This document shows, piece after piece, positions 18,102 to 28,076 of a stretch of 64,000 nt of DNA. The DNA lies in assembly GCA_944321525.1 (NCBI GenBank), contig CALULQ010000013.1:1-64000 (forward strand). Reading direction: 5' to 3'. Both the position numbers and the translations under genes were made by a program. Position 1 is the first letter of the stretch, and every line of letters starts with the position of its first letter. The DNA comes from an uncultured Paraprevotella sp. (GTDB lineage Bacteria > Bacteroidota > Bacteroidia > Bacteroidales > Bacteroidaceae). Below the pieces are notes generated by a model that did no database searches, was not told the DNA's origin, and saw only the letters and a list, made by a program, of their open reading frames with translations.

Positions 18102-19988
18102 TCAGTTCCAATTATCAGTGCGGAAAGGCGATGCCAAGAGGCCGTCCTTGTTGCACAGGTTCGCCTCTTCGGGATTGTCGCTCCAAGCGTAGCGGACCGC
18201 CACCGGGTGCTCCACCTCCGGACTGTGCACCACGACCTTGTTGCCCTTTATCTCGGCTTCGGCCCACACAAAGTTCCGGTCTGCGCCGGCAATGGCAAAG
18301 TGCTTCAGCTCCTTCCCGTCGCGGCTGGCCAATCCGCGCCCCACGTCGGTGAAGGAGAGGATGACGCGGTTGCCGTTCACCTCCATGCCCTCATACATGG
18401 GACCGGAAGCCACCAGTTTCTCGCCGTAGACCAGCTTGCGGGCCCCCAGGAACAGGCGGCGGGCCATGGTCTTCTTGTCCAGCGGATGTATGTCGTTCCA
18501 TTCGCCCACATCATAAGTCACGGCCAATGCCGTGCCGGGCACGCTTCGGGCCACATTGAACTGCGCCTCGCGCAAACGCGCCCAACCGCTGTCGCCCGGC
18601 CGCTCGCGCCGGGCCATGTAGTTGGGCAACTGCACCAACAGGAAAGGCAGGTCGGGCATGCCGAACGTCGCACGCCAACCGGCTATCAGCGACTTCAGCA
18701 GCGGTGCGTACTCTCCCGCCCGCCCGGCGTTGTTCTCGCCCTGATACCATATCACGCCTTTCACCTTCCAGTCGCGCAGGGGATAAATCATGCCATTGTA
18801 GAGCGCCGAACCCGCCCGCCGCAAGTTGGAAAGTCGGCCGGCATACTGCTCCGCTTCTTTGCGGTCGAAACCCACCTTGTATTTCCATGTGCCGGACAAG
18901 TCCACCGCGGCATCGTCGCCCTGCAACCGATAGGGCTTGTCGCGCACGATTTCCCCATGGCCGTTCAGGGCCGTCAGTTTCAGCGTCACGTTGTTCACGC
19001 CTTCCACCAGGACGCCTGCCGGAACATCATATTTTCGCGGCGGGCCGAAATAAGCCGTCGTTCCTACAAACGTGCCGTTGACAAACACCGAGTCGCAATC
19101 CGACATCCGCCCCATGTATAATTTTGCATGGCGGCCCACCATGGACGATGGCAGTTCAAAATTCTTCCGATACCAGACACAGCCTCTCGTCCGGATGCCC
19201 GTCTCGTCCCACGTGCCCGGCACTTCCACCTCGTCCCAGCCGGAATCGTCGAAATCCGGACGGTACCACAGTCCCGCGCCTTTGTCGCGCAAGGCCTCCT
19301 TCTGCGCCGCCAGCGCCTCGCGGTCTACCCGCAAGCGGGGAAAATCCGTCAGATGGTCTTGGTCTATCCACGCCTCAATGTCGGTACCGCCTTTGCTGGA
19401 CACCAACATGCCCACCGGCACTTTGTAGCGTTCATACACCTCCACGGCAAAAAAATAGGCCAACGAAGTCCAGTTCATCACCTCGGATGCCGTAGCCGAA
19501 TGCCACACGGCATCTCCCGCGAGGTCGTCCTTCACGCCCTCCACGTCCTCTTGATAAGGCACTTTATAGTGCCGAATCATGTGATTGTTGGATACCGGAA
19601 TCTCGGGAAACTTCTCCACGAGGCGCTCAATGGGCGTCTCTTGGTTCGACTGTCCGCCGCAAAGGTAGACATCACCCACCAGCACATCGCGTATCACCTT
19701 CTCGTTGATCTCCATCAGGAACGGGCCGCCCGGCTCTTGGGGAGGCAGCATCGCGTGCCAGCGCCCCAGACTGTCGGCCTCGGCATAATAGTGTGCCCCG
19801 CGGAAACGGACGGTAACCTTTTCCCCGGGCTCCGCCCAACCCCAGATTTTCAACTCCGTGTCGCGCTGGAGCACCATGCGGTCGCCCACCAGTTTGGGCA
19901 GGCGGACGGCGGCCGACAAGCGCCCGGCCACACCCGGCATTCCGCACAGGCACATCAAAAAAATCAGCTTGCTATAAAACCGCTTCAT
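18102..19988 (-). CDS. CE20/SGNH acetylesterase with inserted jelly-roll domain
   Basis: A 628-residue secreted SGNH esterase of the sialate-O-acetylesterase/CE20 type. The signal peptide is at residues 1-26. The nucleophile is Ser114 in CGGQSNQE. The oxyanion segment WYQGENNAG lies in the second half, and the Asp499/His501 pair is in GEWNDIHP. Between the two SGNH halves lies an inserted beta-sandwich (about residues 235-350, opening LWYRPDFDDSGWDEVEVPG). Characterised CE20 enzymes with this layout remove acetyl groups from xylan or xyloglucan oligosaccharides, which fits the neighbouring xylan enzymes better than sialic acid. It is co-oriented, 34 bases before the GH43-like gene. Confidence 0.85.
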   Translation of the reverse strand: MKRFYSKLIFLMCLCGMPGVAGRLSAAVRLPKLVGDRMVLQRDTELKIWGWAEPGEKVTVRFRGAHYYAEADSLGRWHAMLPPQEPGGPFLMEINEKVIRDVLVGDVYLCGGQSNQETPIERLVEKFPEIPVSNNHMIRHYKVPYQEDVEGVKDDLAGDAVWHSATASEVMNWTSLAYFFAVEVYERYKVPVGMLVSSKGGTDIEAWIDQDHLTDFPRLRVDREALAAQKEALRDKGAGLWYRPDFDDSGWDEVEVPGTWDETGIRTRGCVWYRKNFELPSSMVGRHAKLYMGRMSDCDSVFVNGTFVGTTAYFGPPRKYDVPAGVLVEGVNNVTLKLTALNGHGEIVRDKPYRLQGDDAAVDLSGTWKYKVGFDRKEAEQYAGRLSNLRRAGSALYNGMIYPLRDWKVKGVIWYQGENNAGRAGEYAPLLKSLIAGWRATFGMPDLPFLLVQLPNYMARRERPGDSGWARLREAQFNVARSVPGTALAVTYDVGEWNDIHPLDKKTMARRLFLGARKLVYGEKLVASGPMYEGMEVNGNRVILSFTDVGRGLASRDGKELKHFAIAGADRNFVWAEAEIKGNKVVVHSPEVEHPVAVRYAWSDNPEEANLCNKDGLLASPFRTDNWN

Positions 19989-20038
19989 CTTCTCACGTCT
20001 TAGTTCTCTTTATATATGAAAGCTGCGCCCTGCCAGCG

Positions 20039-22639
20039 TCAGTTTCCTTGTGCCAAAGCAACCGACGGACCTACATACGTCTTCTCCAGTCCGCCCCAGT
20101 CGACAACCACACGCTGCACCATCACGCCCGGATCTCCTACGGTCAGTGTGAGCGTATGTGTCTCCCGGCTGCTGTCTATTTTAAACCTCGCCTCGGCCAA
20201 TGCTCCGTTCCGCAACACTTGGTCTTTCCACTGCAGGGAATACTCCCTCGGGGTGTTCTGCGCCACCACCGCCGGTTGGCCGTCCACGGAAATGCCGAAA
20301 CGGTTCGCCCCCTTTCCTACGTACAAGGGAAAGAAAGGCACCGTGTAGACCTGCACCGTGACGGAATCGGCCTCCATGCGCGGCAGTGCATACTCCACAC
20401 GCGGGCCGTCGGGACGTTCCGGATCGACGGAAGCCTGGGTGGCCTCGCCCATCTGCACGGCCACCCAATCGTAGCCGATGCCTTCCACCAGACGAATGGA
20501 CAGTTTCCCGGCGTCCTTCGCGGTGAAACCGCGCAAGTCCACCACGTGGCAACCTTCCAGGCGGTTTTGTTCTTCCTGCGGCGACAAATCCACCGCCTGT
20601 TCCCCCACGCCTGCCGCATAATCCACGTCCGGCATGTTCTGGTATTGCGCCACCCAACCCGGCGCCAACATCATCATCCCGTCCCACTTGCCGTCCGACA
20701 AAGAATTATAGCGGTGGTGCAACGCGGAAATGCTGTCGCAAGCCCTACGCGCCTCTTTGGCAGCCCAGTTGGCCTCGGCCGCCCGGCCGGCCCGGGACAG
20801 TTCATGGTTCAGTTGCGCCAAGAGGAACTTGCGGTTCATCTGGCAGGCCCCCATGACCGGATAGCCCAACAACTCGAAAAACGCCGCGCGCCGGTCCTCT
20901 GGCAATTCGGTACAGATCCGCGCCACTTCGTCGGAGATGCGCTGATAGTCGGCCAAACGCTGGCGCGCGTCGTTGTAAGCCGTAAACGAGTATTCAGTGT
21001 CTTTCAAGCCCGTGTATTGCGGTGCGTCCCATTCGCGCTCCCACCCCATGAACTCGGGTTTGCGGCTCCAAGCCAGTCGATAGTAATCGTCCAGCACGTC
21101 TTGGAAGCGCTCTTCGTATTCCTCGCCGAATATCTCCGCCATGAAGCGGGCCTGATAACGGTTCACATTCCCGTAGTCGAAGGCATCCAACTTCCAAGCC
21201 ATGTCGAAGAACAACTTCACCCCAAGCTCCATCGGCTTGATGTCGCCCACGTTCAGCAACCAATAGCGGTCGGCTCCCGTGTCATAAGCCTTCTTCAGTT
21301 CTTCGTACATCAGCACCGGCGGCGTGGTGCATAGCCACAGATAGTCGTGCGGCGCACCCAAGTAGGAAAGATGGTAGTACACGCCCGAACCTCCGCTCCG
21401 CTTCTGCTCTTCAGGGTTGGAGAGCCGTTTGATATACCCATAATTATCGTCCGGCCACACCAAGGTGACGTCGTCCGGGACGGAAAGTCCCCGCTCATAA
21501 AGGTCAAGTGCTTCTTTGTAAGGCACAAAAATCTGCGGGATTTCCTGCAAGGGCGCCTCCACGTATTTCGACAAAAGCCCCCGCTGGTCTGCAATGGCCT
21601 GCTCCAGCAGCTTCACTTTCTCGCTCTCCGTCAGGTCGCCTTGCATGCCCGCGTCGTGCAGGCCGCGCATGGCCAGGGTGTAGACATTCTCATAGGGAGC
21701 GGCCTCGCGCACCCGCCCTTCGAGTTTCTCCAAGATGCGGGCCTTGTTTGTGGAATAATCCCATGCTCCGTCCGTGGCCGTGTCCCACTCCTTCTTCGAC
21801 GCGTTATTGAACAGCAAAGGTTCGCAATGGGAAGTGGTGACGAGAATGCCATACTCATCGGCCACCACCTTGTTCTGCGGGTGCATGTAGAACGGGTCGG
21901 AACAGGCGTGCATGGCAGGAGCCAGCATGTTGCCCTTCAGGCGCAGCACGAGCTCGCACACCTTGGCATAGGTTTTCGGACCGACATTACCGATTTCCGG
22001 CTCAAACGTCTTGGACGCCCACGGGGTCAGGCCCCAGTCTTCGTCGTTGAGAAAGATGCCGCGGAACGTCACCGACGGAGGCTCGGACACGGAATCGGCT
22101 TTCACGAAAATACGGTCCATCTGCTTCACCGGCACGTCCGTCCACCAATAAAACGGCGAAACGCCCATCCGCTCGCTCAACGTAAAAGCGCCATAAGCCG
22201 CGCCGCGCCGGTCGCTTCCGGCTATGACCAAAGCCTGTTCCACGCCGGGGAAAGGATGCTCCACCTGTTTCAGCACGAAACGCTCGCGGCTACCCTTCAA
22301 CGCCGACAAGTCCAGCTTGCCGCTCTCGGCCAACCGGCGTATCCAGCGGTTGCCTTCCGCCGTGCCCAGAAGCACCACGTTCCCGGCGTCGGGCAACGCC
22401 GTGCGCAAGGCAGCCTGCGTTCCCGAGACACGCCCTACGTCGCCGGCAAACAACCCGGCCACCGTCTCCAGCGTCCGCCCGTCCGCAGTGTCGTACACCA
22501 CGACGGCCTCACTAAGCGGGAAACCGCCCTTCACCGCACGGGAGGACACGAAAATGCCCTCGTCCCCCACTTGCGGGCCGCAAGCCGCCCACAAACAACA
22601 CAGCGCGCAAAGCGCCATCTTCAAAAACGTCTTCCTCAT
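20039..22639 (-). CDS. GH115 xylan alpha-1,2-glucuronidase
   Basis: An 866-residue lipoprotein (CLWAACG lipobox) of GH115. This family removes 4-O-methyl-glucuronic acid from internal xylose units of intact glucuronoxylan. Family landmarks include FYWWTDVPV, the FLNDEDWGLTPWA segment after about residue 190, NMLAPAMHACSDPF, and the VTLVWPDDNYGYIKRL segment in the barrel. A C-terminal domain from about 680 completes the usual multi-domain length. It complements the GH67 enzyme at 45616, which acts only on short, end-substituted chains. The gap to the upstream GH2 gene is 25 bases. Confidence 0.92.
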   Translation of the reverse strand: MRKTFLKMALCALCCLWAACGPQVGDEGIFVSSRAVKGGFPLSEAVVVYDTADGRTLETVAGLFAGDVGRVSGTQAALRTALPDAGNVVLLGTAEGNRWIRRLAESGKLDLSALKGSRERFVLKQVEHPFPGVEQALVIAGSDRRGAAYGAFTLSERMGVSPFYWWTDVPVKQMDRIFVKADSVSEPPSVTFRGIFLNDEDWGLTPWASKTFEPEIGNVGPKTYAKVCELVLRLKGNMLAPAMHACSDPFYMHPQNKVVADEYGILVTTSHCEPLLFNNASKKEWDTATDGAWDYSTNKARILEKLEGRVREAAPYENVYTLAMRGLHDAGMQGDLTESEKVKLLEQAIADQRGLLSKYVEAPLQEIPQIFVPYKEALDLYERGLSVPDDVTLVWPDDNYGYIKRLSNPEEQKRSGGSGVYYHLSYLGAPHDYLWLCTTPPVLMYEELKKAYDTGADRYWLLNVGDIKPMELGVKLFFDMAWKLDAFDYGNVNRYQARFMAEIFGEEYEERFQDVLDDYYRLAWSRKPEFMGWEREWDAPQYTGLKDTEYSFTAYNDARQRLADYQRISDEVARICTELPEDRRAAFFELLGYPVMGACQMNRKFLLAQLNHELSRAGRAAEANWAAKEARRACDSISALHHRYNSLSDGKWDGMMMLAPGWVAQYQNMPDVDYAAGVGEQAVDLSPQEEQNRLEGCHVVDLRGFTAKDAGKLSIRLVEGIGYDWVAVQMGEATQASVDPERPDGPRVEYALPRMEADSVTVQVYTVPFFPLYVGKGANRFGISVDGQPAVVAQNTPREYSLQWKDQVLRNGALAEARFKIDSSRETHTLTLTVGDPGVMVQRVVVDWGGLEKTYVGPSVALAQGN

Positions 22640-22664
22640 ATTGCTTCCTTATTTAAGTAACCTT

Positions 22665-25283
22665 TCAGTCTGCCACCGTTCCGCCGACTTCCACTTCGGC
22701 CAGGGCCGGACGCATGGATGTCCCACCCTGCGGGAAAGAGAAACGGACGAACCGCGCCTTCAACGGCCTCTCCAACCGTATCTCCCACCCGCCTTCCGGG
22801 CGCGACGACGCATCGGCCACCGCTTGCCATTGCTGCCCGTCGGCAGATGCTTCCACCACGCAGCGCCCGGCCAAGCGTTCCGCAAAGGTGGCCTTCACCG
22901 TGAAGAGCATCAGCGTGCGCTCCACGTCGAGGGTCAGGCGGGGAGCCGTGTCGTCGTCGGCCGGCAACCAATAGGTGGAAACTTCGCCATCCGCGGCCAA
23001 GCCGGAAGAATGCCCCGGCGCCGAACTGCTGGCGAAGACGGGGCTGTCGGGCCCGTACCACTGCACTTGCTTTTGTGACAGTCCCGGAGTGAAACGCACA
23101 TACGGCCTGTCCTCCACCTGCCATGACTTCCCTTCCCGGTAGCGCGGCCCGTCCACGAACTCCAGTTCCAGCCTTGCGCCTTGCAAGCCTTCCGAAGAAG
23201 CTTCCACCACCGTGCGCCCGGCGTAGTAGGCCCGCAAGGCTATCGCCGCCTTGCCGTCCTGTATGCGGATGTCGCTGTCGGCGGAAAAGGCGATGGAGCG
23301 CCCCGTGGGGAACTCTCCCGGACCGGACACCACGGAGAGGCGCACGTCAGGGCTGTTGCTCAGTTCACGCCCTTCGGCATCGAGCACCGTGACAATCAAC
23401 TGCACGTCGTCCGTCCCGTCCGTCCGTATGGCCTCGGTCTTCGAAGCCGTCAACCGGAGCTTGGCCGGACGGCCTTCCACGGGCCATTGCGGCGGCGCCT
23501 GATGGGCATACTCGTTGCGATACCAATACCACGAACGCTTGGGCAGGCGGAAATAGTCCACGATGCCCAGCTTGGCCATGTTTCCTCCGAAGATGCTTCC
23601 ATGGTCGAAGCCGCACCATATCACCTGTCCGCCGCGCCACGGGCGGCCTTTCCAGCCTTCGTCGCGCGCCAGGTCACCCCATCCCGGGATGTATTCCCCC
23701 GGGCGGTCGGCCAGCGTGCTCCCATATTCCGTCACCACGCTGGGATGGCCCGGCGACTGGAAATCGGCGATGTTCGCCCCGTCGCCGTTATACCCGGCCA
23801 GGTCTCCTATCCCGTCTATGCGGTCAGCTCCCAAGGGCCGCTGCGCTCCGCCCACGGCCGCCGGGCGCGTGGGGTCCAGTTCGTGCGCCCTGTCGACCAA
23901 CTTCTTCAGCAATCGCTTCACGCCCGGAATGGTCGCCTCCACCGTGAAGAAAGGTTCGTTGGACATGCTCCACACGAACACCGACGGATGGTTGCGGTGG
24001 ATGCGGATCATCTCTTCCAACTGCTGGAGCACGCTGCGCTCGAAACCGTCGATGTCGGCTTCCCGCACCGGATAGGCACTGGCCGTCCAGCTCCCGTCCA
24101 CCTTCGGCCCGGCGGTGCCCCAGAACGGGCATTCCGACCAGAAGAGCAGCCCCTCGCGGTCGCAAGCGTCGGAGAAGGCCGGCGAATGGGGATAATGGCT
24201 GCCGCGGATCATGTCGAAACCCGCTTCCTTCACCATCCTCACGTCGCGCCGCGTGGCTTCTTCCGTAACCGCGTCGCCCCATCCGGCCTGGTCCTGGTGC
24301 ACGTTGGCACCGTGGAAAAAGAAATGTTCACCGTTCAGGAAAAATCCCTCGTCCGCCGTCCAACGGAACCAACGGAAGCCAAAAGATGTTTCCTCGCGGT
24401 CCAGCAGATTTTTGCCGCTATACAGTTCGCTCACCAACACGTAGAGGTTGGGATGCGAAGGATGCCAGAGCGCCACGCCAGGAATCTCTTCCGTCGTCTG
24501 TTCGAAGGCCACGGTTTGCCCGGGTTCCACCCTGCGGGACATCTCGCGTCCGGCCACGGCGCGCCCGCCATCGTCCATCACTTGTATTTTCAACCGATAT
24601 TCCCCGGCTTCCGCACCATTGTTCCTGACGTCGGTCCGCACGCGCACCACGGACGAACGCCCGGCATTCGCTTCCAGCGTAGGCGTGGTGACAAACGTGC
24701 CGTACCAGTCGATGTGCACCGGATGCTTCTTCACCAGACGCACATTCCGATAGATGCCGCCACTGAAGACATGCTCGCCCCCGCGCGGCGCCAGGTCGGG
24801 CTGCCACAAGTTGTTGACCCGAACGGCAATCTGGTTCTCTCCCCGTTCCACGTAGGGCGTGATGCGGATGCTGAAGCCGGTGTAGCCCCCGCGATGGCTG
24901 CCCGCCAACTCGCCGTTGACATAGACCTCCGCTTCCTGGAACACGCCGTCGAACTCCAGGAACAAGTCCTTCTTCAAGTCCGCCTTCGACAGCTCCAGCG
25001 TTTTCCGGTACCAGCCATATCCGGTATAAAAATCGCTCGACAGGAAATAGGGTATGCTGAACGAATGGGGCAAGCCGATGCGCTCCCAGGCGGAGTCGTC
25101 GTATCCCGCCTGTTCCGCACCTTGGAAATCGCCCCGCTGGTAAGTCCACTCGCGGCTCAGGTTCACCACCTCACGCCCTTCTCCCGTGACCGCGCTGCAA
25201 CACAACGCCCAGCCGCACCACAACACCAAGGCCGCGCACCACCGGTACGCCCCGCGCCTCCACTTATGCTCACTCTTCATCAT
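22665..25283 (-). CDS. GH2 beta-galactosidase-like enzyme with C-terminal F5/8-type domain
   Basis: An 872-residue GH2 enzyme. The start at 25283 (or 25280) gives a signal peptide after a basic N-terminus; a longer frame to 25436 only reads through repeat copy C. Sugar-binding, Ig-like and TIM-barrel domains follow in the usual order. The acid/base is the Glu of SMSNEPF and the nucleophile the Glu of VVTEYGS. From about residue 765 a discoidin/F5-8-type (CBM32-like) domain is visible, opening with SSAPGHSSGLAADGEVSTYW. It likely trims terminal beta-galactose or a related sugar from side chains of complex xylan. The 311-base gap upstream holds repeat copy C, so it may have separate expression. 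Confidence 0.87.
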   Translation of the reverse strand: MMKSEHKWRRGAYRWCAALVLWCGWALCCSAVTGEGREVVNLSREWTYQRGDFQGAEQAGYDDSAWERIGLPHSFSIPYFLSSDFYTGYGWYRKTLELSKADLKKDLFLEFDGVFQEAEVYVNGELAGSHRGGYTGFSIRITPYVERGENQIAVRVNNLWQPDLAPRGGEHVFSGGIYRNVRLVKKHPVHIDWYGTFVTTPTLEANAGRSSVVRVRTDVRNNGAEAGEYRLKIQVMDDGGRAVAGREMSRRVEPGQTVAFEQTTEEIPGVALWHPSHPNLYVLVSELYSGKNLLDREETSFGFRWFRWTADEGFFLNGEHFFFHGANVHQDQAGWGDAVTEEATRRDVRMVKEAGFDMIRGSHYPHSPAFSDACDREGLLFWSECPFWGTAGPKVDGSWTASAYPVREADIDGFERSVLQQLEEMIRIHRNHPSVFVWSMSNEPFFTVEATIPGVKRLLKKLVDRAHELDPTRPAAVGGAQRPLGADRIDGIGDLAGYNGDGANIADFQSPGHPSVVTEYGSTLADRPGEYIPGWGDLARDEGWKGRPWRGGQVIWCGFDHGSIFGGNMAKLGIVDYFRLPKRSWYWYRNEYAHQAPPQWPVEGRPAKLRLTASKTEAIRTDGTDDVQLIVTVLDAEGRELSNSPDVRLSVVSGPGEFPTGRSIAFSADSDIRIQDGKAAIALRAYYAGRTVVEASSEGLQGARLELEFVDGPRYREGKSWQVEDRPYVRFTPGLSQKQVQWYGPDSPVFASSSAPGHSSGLAADGEVSTYWLPADDDTAPRLTLDVERTLMLFTVKATFAERLAGRCVVEASADGQQWQAVADASSRPEGGWEIRLERPLKARFVRFSFPQGGTSMRPALAEVEVGGTVAD

Positions 25284-25594
25284 TTCCATCTGTTCTACCT
25301 GTCTATATATAATGAGAAACCGATTTACTGACGCCATGCCGACACCTCCCGCCCCGAAGGACAGCAGAATTTCTGACAGCGGCTTGCGCGATGTCCCGCC
25401 GCGTCGCGCGGAGACCGTCGCCGTACCCTGCGGCAAGTACTCGAGTACTCTGCGGGAAGTACTCGAGTACTTTGCGGAAAGTACAATCCTGTTCTCCGCA
25501 AGGCATCCGTCCGCCTACTGCAACGAGAGGAGCAGAAATGGGGACAATGTCTCAGCATACAGCGTTCGCAAACCATCCTTTTTGCATCACAAAA
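25284..25594. other. 311-bp gap inside the CAZyme convoy
   Basis: This is the only sizeable gap in the convoy between 40.5 and 15.9 kb. It contains repeat copy C (25401-25504) and otherwise no recognisable gene or clear terminator. Confidence 0.65.
25401..25504. repeat. Dispersed palindromic element, copy C
   Basis: The core at 25423-25484 is 62 bp with two perfect 14-bp boxes (AGTACTCGAGTACT at 25436-25449 and 25458-25471). Its spacers are CTGCGGCA, CTGCGGGA and TTGCGGAA, all in the same orientation. The left arm matches the B-right type inverted. The right arm (CTCCGCAAGGC at 25494-25504) matches F-right. It lies between the GH95 stop and the GH2 start. Confidence 0.87.
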
Positions 25595-28027
25595 TTATAT
25601 GGCCTTCAATTTGTAGCTCTTCCCCGGACGGGTCTCCACGTCGTACTCATACACCTCGGGCACATTGGCCTTCGGCTTTGCCCCCAGTTCCGGAGAGTAA
25701 AGCGGCGACTTCACCTCCGCCGGAGCGAACAAGTCGTTCGGACAAGCGCCCGAAGCCTTGTGCAAACCCTTGCCTTTCAACGGCACGTAGGAGCGGATGC
25801 GCAGCGTGCCGCCTATCGTGGAACGCACGGTGGCTTCCTTCAGCGTGCCGCCCGCCCATTCCATGTCGACCTCAAATCCGCCACGCGCACGAAGCCCCGA
25901 CACGTGGCCTTCGGCCCAAGCCGCAGGCAAGGCGGGCAAGAGGTGCACGGCGCCGTCGTGGCTCTGCAAGAGCATTTCGGCAATGCCTGCCGCCGCACCG
26001 AAGTTGCCGTCGATCTGGAAAGGCGGATGGGCATCGAACATGTTGGGATACGTGCGGCCCTCGGGATATTTCCGCGCTTCGGCATCGCTCGGCAGCAGCT
26101 GGAGCATGTTGCTGATCAGGCGGTAGGCATGGTCGCCGTCGAGCATGCGCGCCCAGAAGTTGATTTTCCACCCGATGCTCCAGCCCGTGGCCTTGTCGCC
26201 GCGCTGCTCCAGCGTGGTGCGCGCAGCCTGGAACAGTCCCGGCTGGCTGAACGGCGAAATCTGGTTGCTGGGATACAAGCCGTAGAGGTGCGAGATGTGA
26301 CGGTGTTCGTCGCGCGGGTCATCCATGTCTTGTAACCACTCCTGCAACTGTCCGTGACGGCCCACCTGCATGGGCGGCAAACGGTCGATCATCTGCTGCA
26401 AGGAGTCCTGGAACGAAGCCTCGTCGCCCACCACGCGGGCGGCCAAAAGCGTGTTGCAGAGGGCATCAAACGCGATTTGGTTGTCCATCGTGCATCCGCC
26501 CGTTATGGGACCGTGCTCGGGGGAGACCGACGGGGCGACCACCCACCAATGGTATTGCGGATGCTCTGCAAGGAAGTCGAGGAAGAACTGTGCCGTACCT
26601 TTCATCACCGGATAGTAGCGACGCAGGAACTCCTTGTCGCCGGAAAACAGGTAATGCTGCCACAAGTGCTGGGCCAGCCAGGCGCCACCGGTGGGCCACA
26701 TGCCCGAAGCCGCGAAATCCACAGGCCCGGCAATGCGCCACAGGTCAGTGTTGTGGTGGGCCACCCAGCCGCGACAATCGTACATGTCGCGGGCCGTCAC
26801 GGCCCCCGTCTGCGACAAGTCGTCGAGCATGGAGAACAAAGGTTCGTGCGTCTCGGCCAGATTGGTGACCTCGGCCGGCCAGTAGTTCATCTCCGTATTG
26901 ATGTTGATGGTGTATTTGCTGTCCCAAGGGGCATACACGCTGTTGTTCCAGACGCCTTGCAGGTTGGCCGGCTGGCCGCCGGGCTGGGAAGAAGAAATCA
27001 GGAGATAACGCCCATACTGGAACAACAATGCGGGCAAAGTCACGTCCTGTCCTTGGTTGAAATCACGGATGCGCACGTCCGTCTCGCGCTTGGAAGCCTC
27101 GCCGGCCTCATCGCCCAAGGCGAGTTGCACACGGTCGAAAAGCGCCTTGTAGTGGACCAGATGGCGCTCCAGCGCTTTCGCGTAAGGCACCTGCACGGCC
27201 TGCTCCAGGCAACGCTCGGCCCGGGCCGCCGCATCGCCGCTCACGTCGTGATAGTTCACGTAGTTGGTGGCGGCGGAAATGTAGAGCGTGGCTTCCCGCG
27301 CCCCGGACACCTCCAAGGCTTCCCCGGCTGCGGCCACCGCGCCGTCGGTGAGCACTTTCACCCGGCATTCAGCGTGCAGCCCGGCCCTCACGCGCTCCTG
27401 CTCGCGGCCTTGACAAAGGATGGAGAGCGTTCCGTCGGCAGCCTTCACACTGTGCTCCAACGGCGCATCAAAGCTGACCTTGAAATCCAGTTCACCGCCT
27501 TTCCCGGCCTCCAGGCGCACGATGATGACACTGTCGGCGAAAGACGCGAAAACGGTGCGGGCATAGTCCACTCCGTCCACCTTGTAGCGCGTGGTGGCCG
27601 TGGCGGTGGACAGGTCCAGGTCGCGGTAGAAGTCCGTCGCGCGGTCGTGTCCCTCGAAATCCAGGAAGAGGCTGCCCACCGGCAGATAACTCATTCCGTG
27701 CTTGCCGGAAAAGAAATTGGCGTCCACCAAGCTCTGCGCCTCGCGGTTCTTGCCTTCGAATATCAACTGGCGGATGACCGGAAGCACATACCGCGCGTTC
27801 GGATTGTTGTTGTCGTAGGGCGAACCTGCCCAGAAAGTTTCCTCGTTCAGCTGAAGTTCCTCGCGCCCCGTCCCGCCATAGACCATGGCGCCCAAACGGG
27901 AATTGCCGACGGGAAGAGCTTCCGTCCAGTTGCCCGCAGGACGGCTGTACCAAAGCTTCAAGTCGCCGGCGGATGCGGAAAGCCCCAGCCAGATGACACA
28001 CATACTAAAAATTACTCTTTTCATCAT
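25595..28027 (-). CDS. GH95 alpha-L-galactosidase/alpha-L-fucosidase
   Basis: An 810-residue secreted GH95 enzyme (signal peptide residues 1-20). The inverting active-site landmarks are visible: the Asn pair in [13 protein letters not shown] (Asn375 and Asn377), SPEHGP, and IDGNFG. The residue before the Asn pair is Thr373, where fucosidases usually carry His. As I recall, that change was linked to L-galactose preference in a B. ovatus GH95 from a complex-xylan locus. Context agrees: corn-type arabinoxylan carries L-galactose caps. This specificity is inferred. It sits 49 bases downstream of a CE1 esterase and upstream of repeat copy C. Confidence 0.9.
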   Translation of the reverse strand: MMKRVIFSMCVIWLGLSASAGDLKLWYSRPAGNWTEALPVGNSRLGAMVYGGTGREELQLNEETFWAGSPYDNNNPNARYVLPVIRQLIFEGKNREAQSLVDANFFSGKHGMSYLPVGSLFLDFEGHDRATDFYRDLDLSTATATTRYKVDGVDYARTVFASFADSVIIVRLEAGKGGELDFKVSFDAPLEHSVKAADGTLSILCQGREQERVRAGLHAECRVKVLTDGAVAAAGEALEVSGAREATLYISAATNYVNYHDVSGDAAARAERCLEQAVQVPYAKALERHLVHYKALFDRVQLALGDEAGEASKRETDVRIRDFNQGQDVTLPALLFQYGRYLLISSSQPGGQPANLQGVWNNSVYAPWDSKYTININTEMNYWPAEVTNLAETHEPLFSMLDDLSQTGAVTARDMYDCRGWVAHHNTDLWRIAGPVDFAASGMWPTGGAWLAQHLWQHYLFSGDKEFLRRYYPVMKGTAQFFLDFLAEHPQYHWWVVAPSVSPEHGPITGGCTMDNQIAFDALCNTLLAARVVGDEASFQDSLQQMIDRLPPMQVGRHGQLQEWLQDMDDPRDEHRHISHLYGLYPSNQISPFSQPGLFQAARTTLEQRGDKATGWSIGWKINFWARMLDGDHAYRLISNMLQLLPSDAEARKYPEGRTYPNMFDAHPPFQIDGNFGAAAGIAEMLLQSHDGAVHLLPALPAAWAEGHVSGLRARGGFEVDMEWAGGTLKEATVRSTIGGTLRIRSYVPLKGKGLHKASGACPNDLFAPAEVKSPLYSPELGAKPKANVPEVYEYDVETRPGKSYKLKAI

Positions 28028-28076
28028 ATCAATAGGTCGTTAGTAATAACATTCAACGAGAGGAAGACGATGGGAA

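Noticed and set aside
25401-25504. CRISPR-like array of short repeats
   Set aside because: Only two to three boxes per site, spacers of 8 bp that are themselves related, palindromic boxes, and no cas genes.
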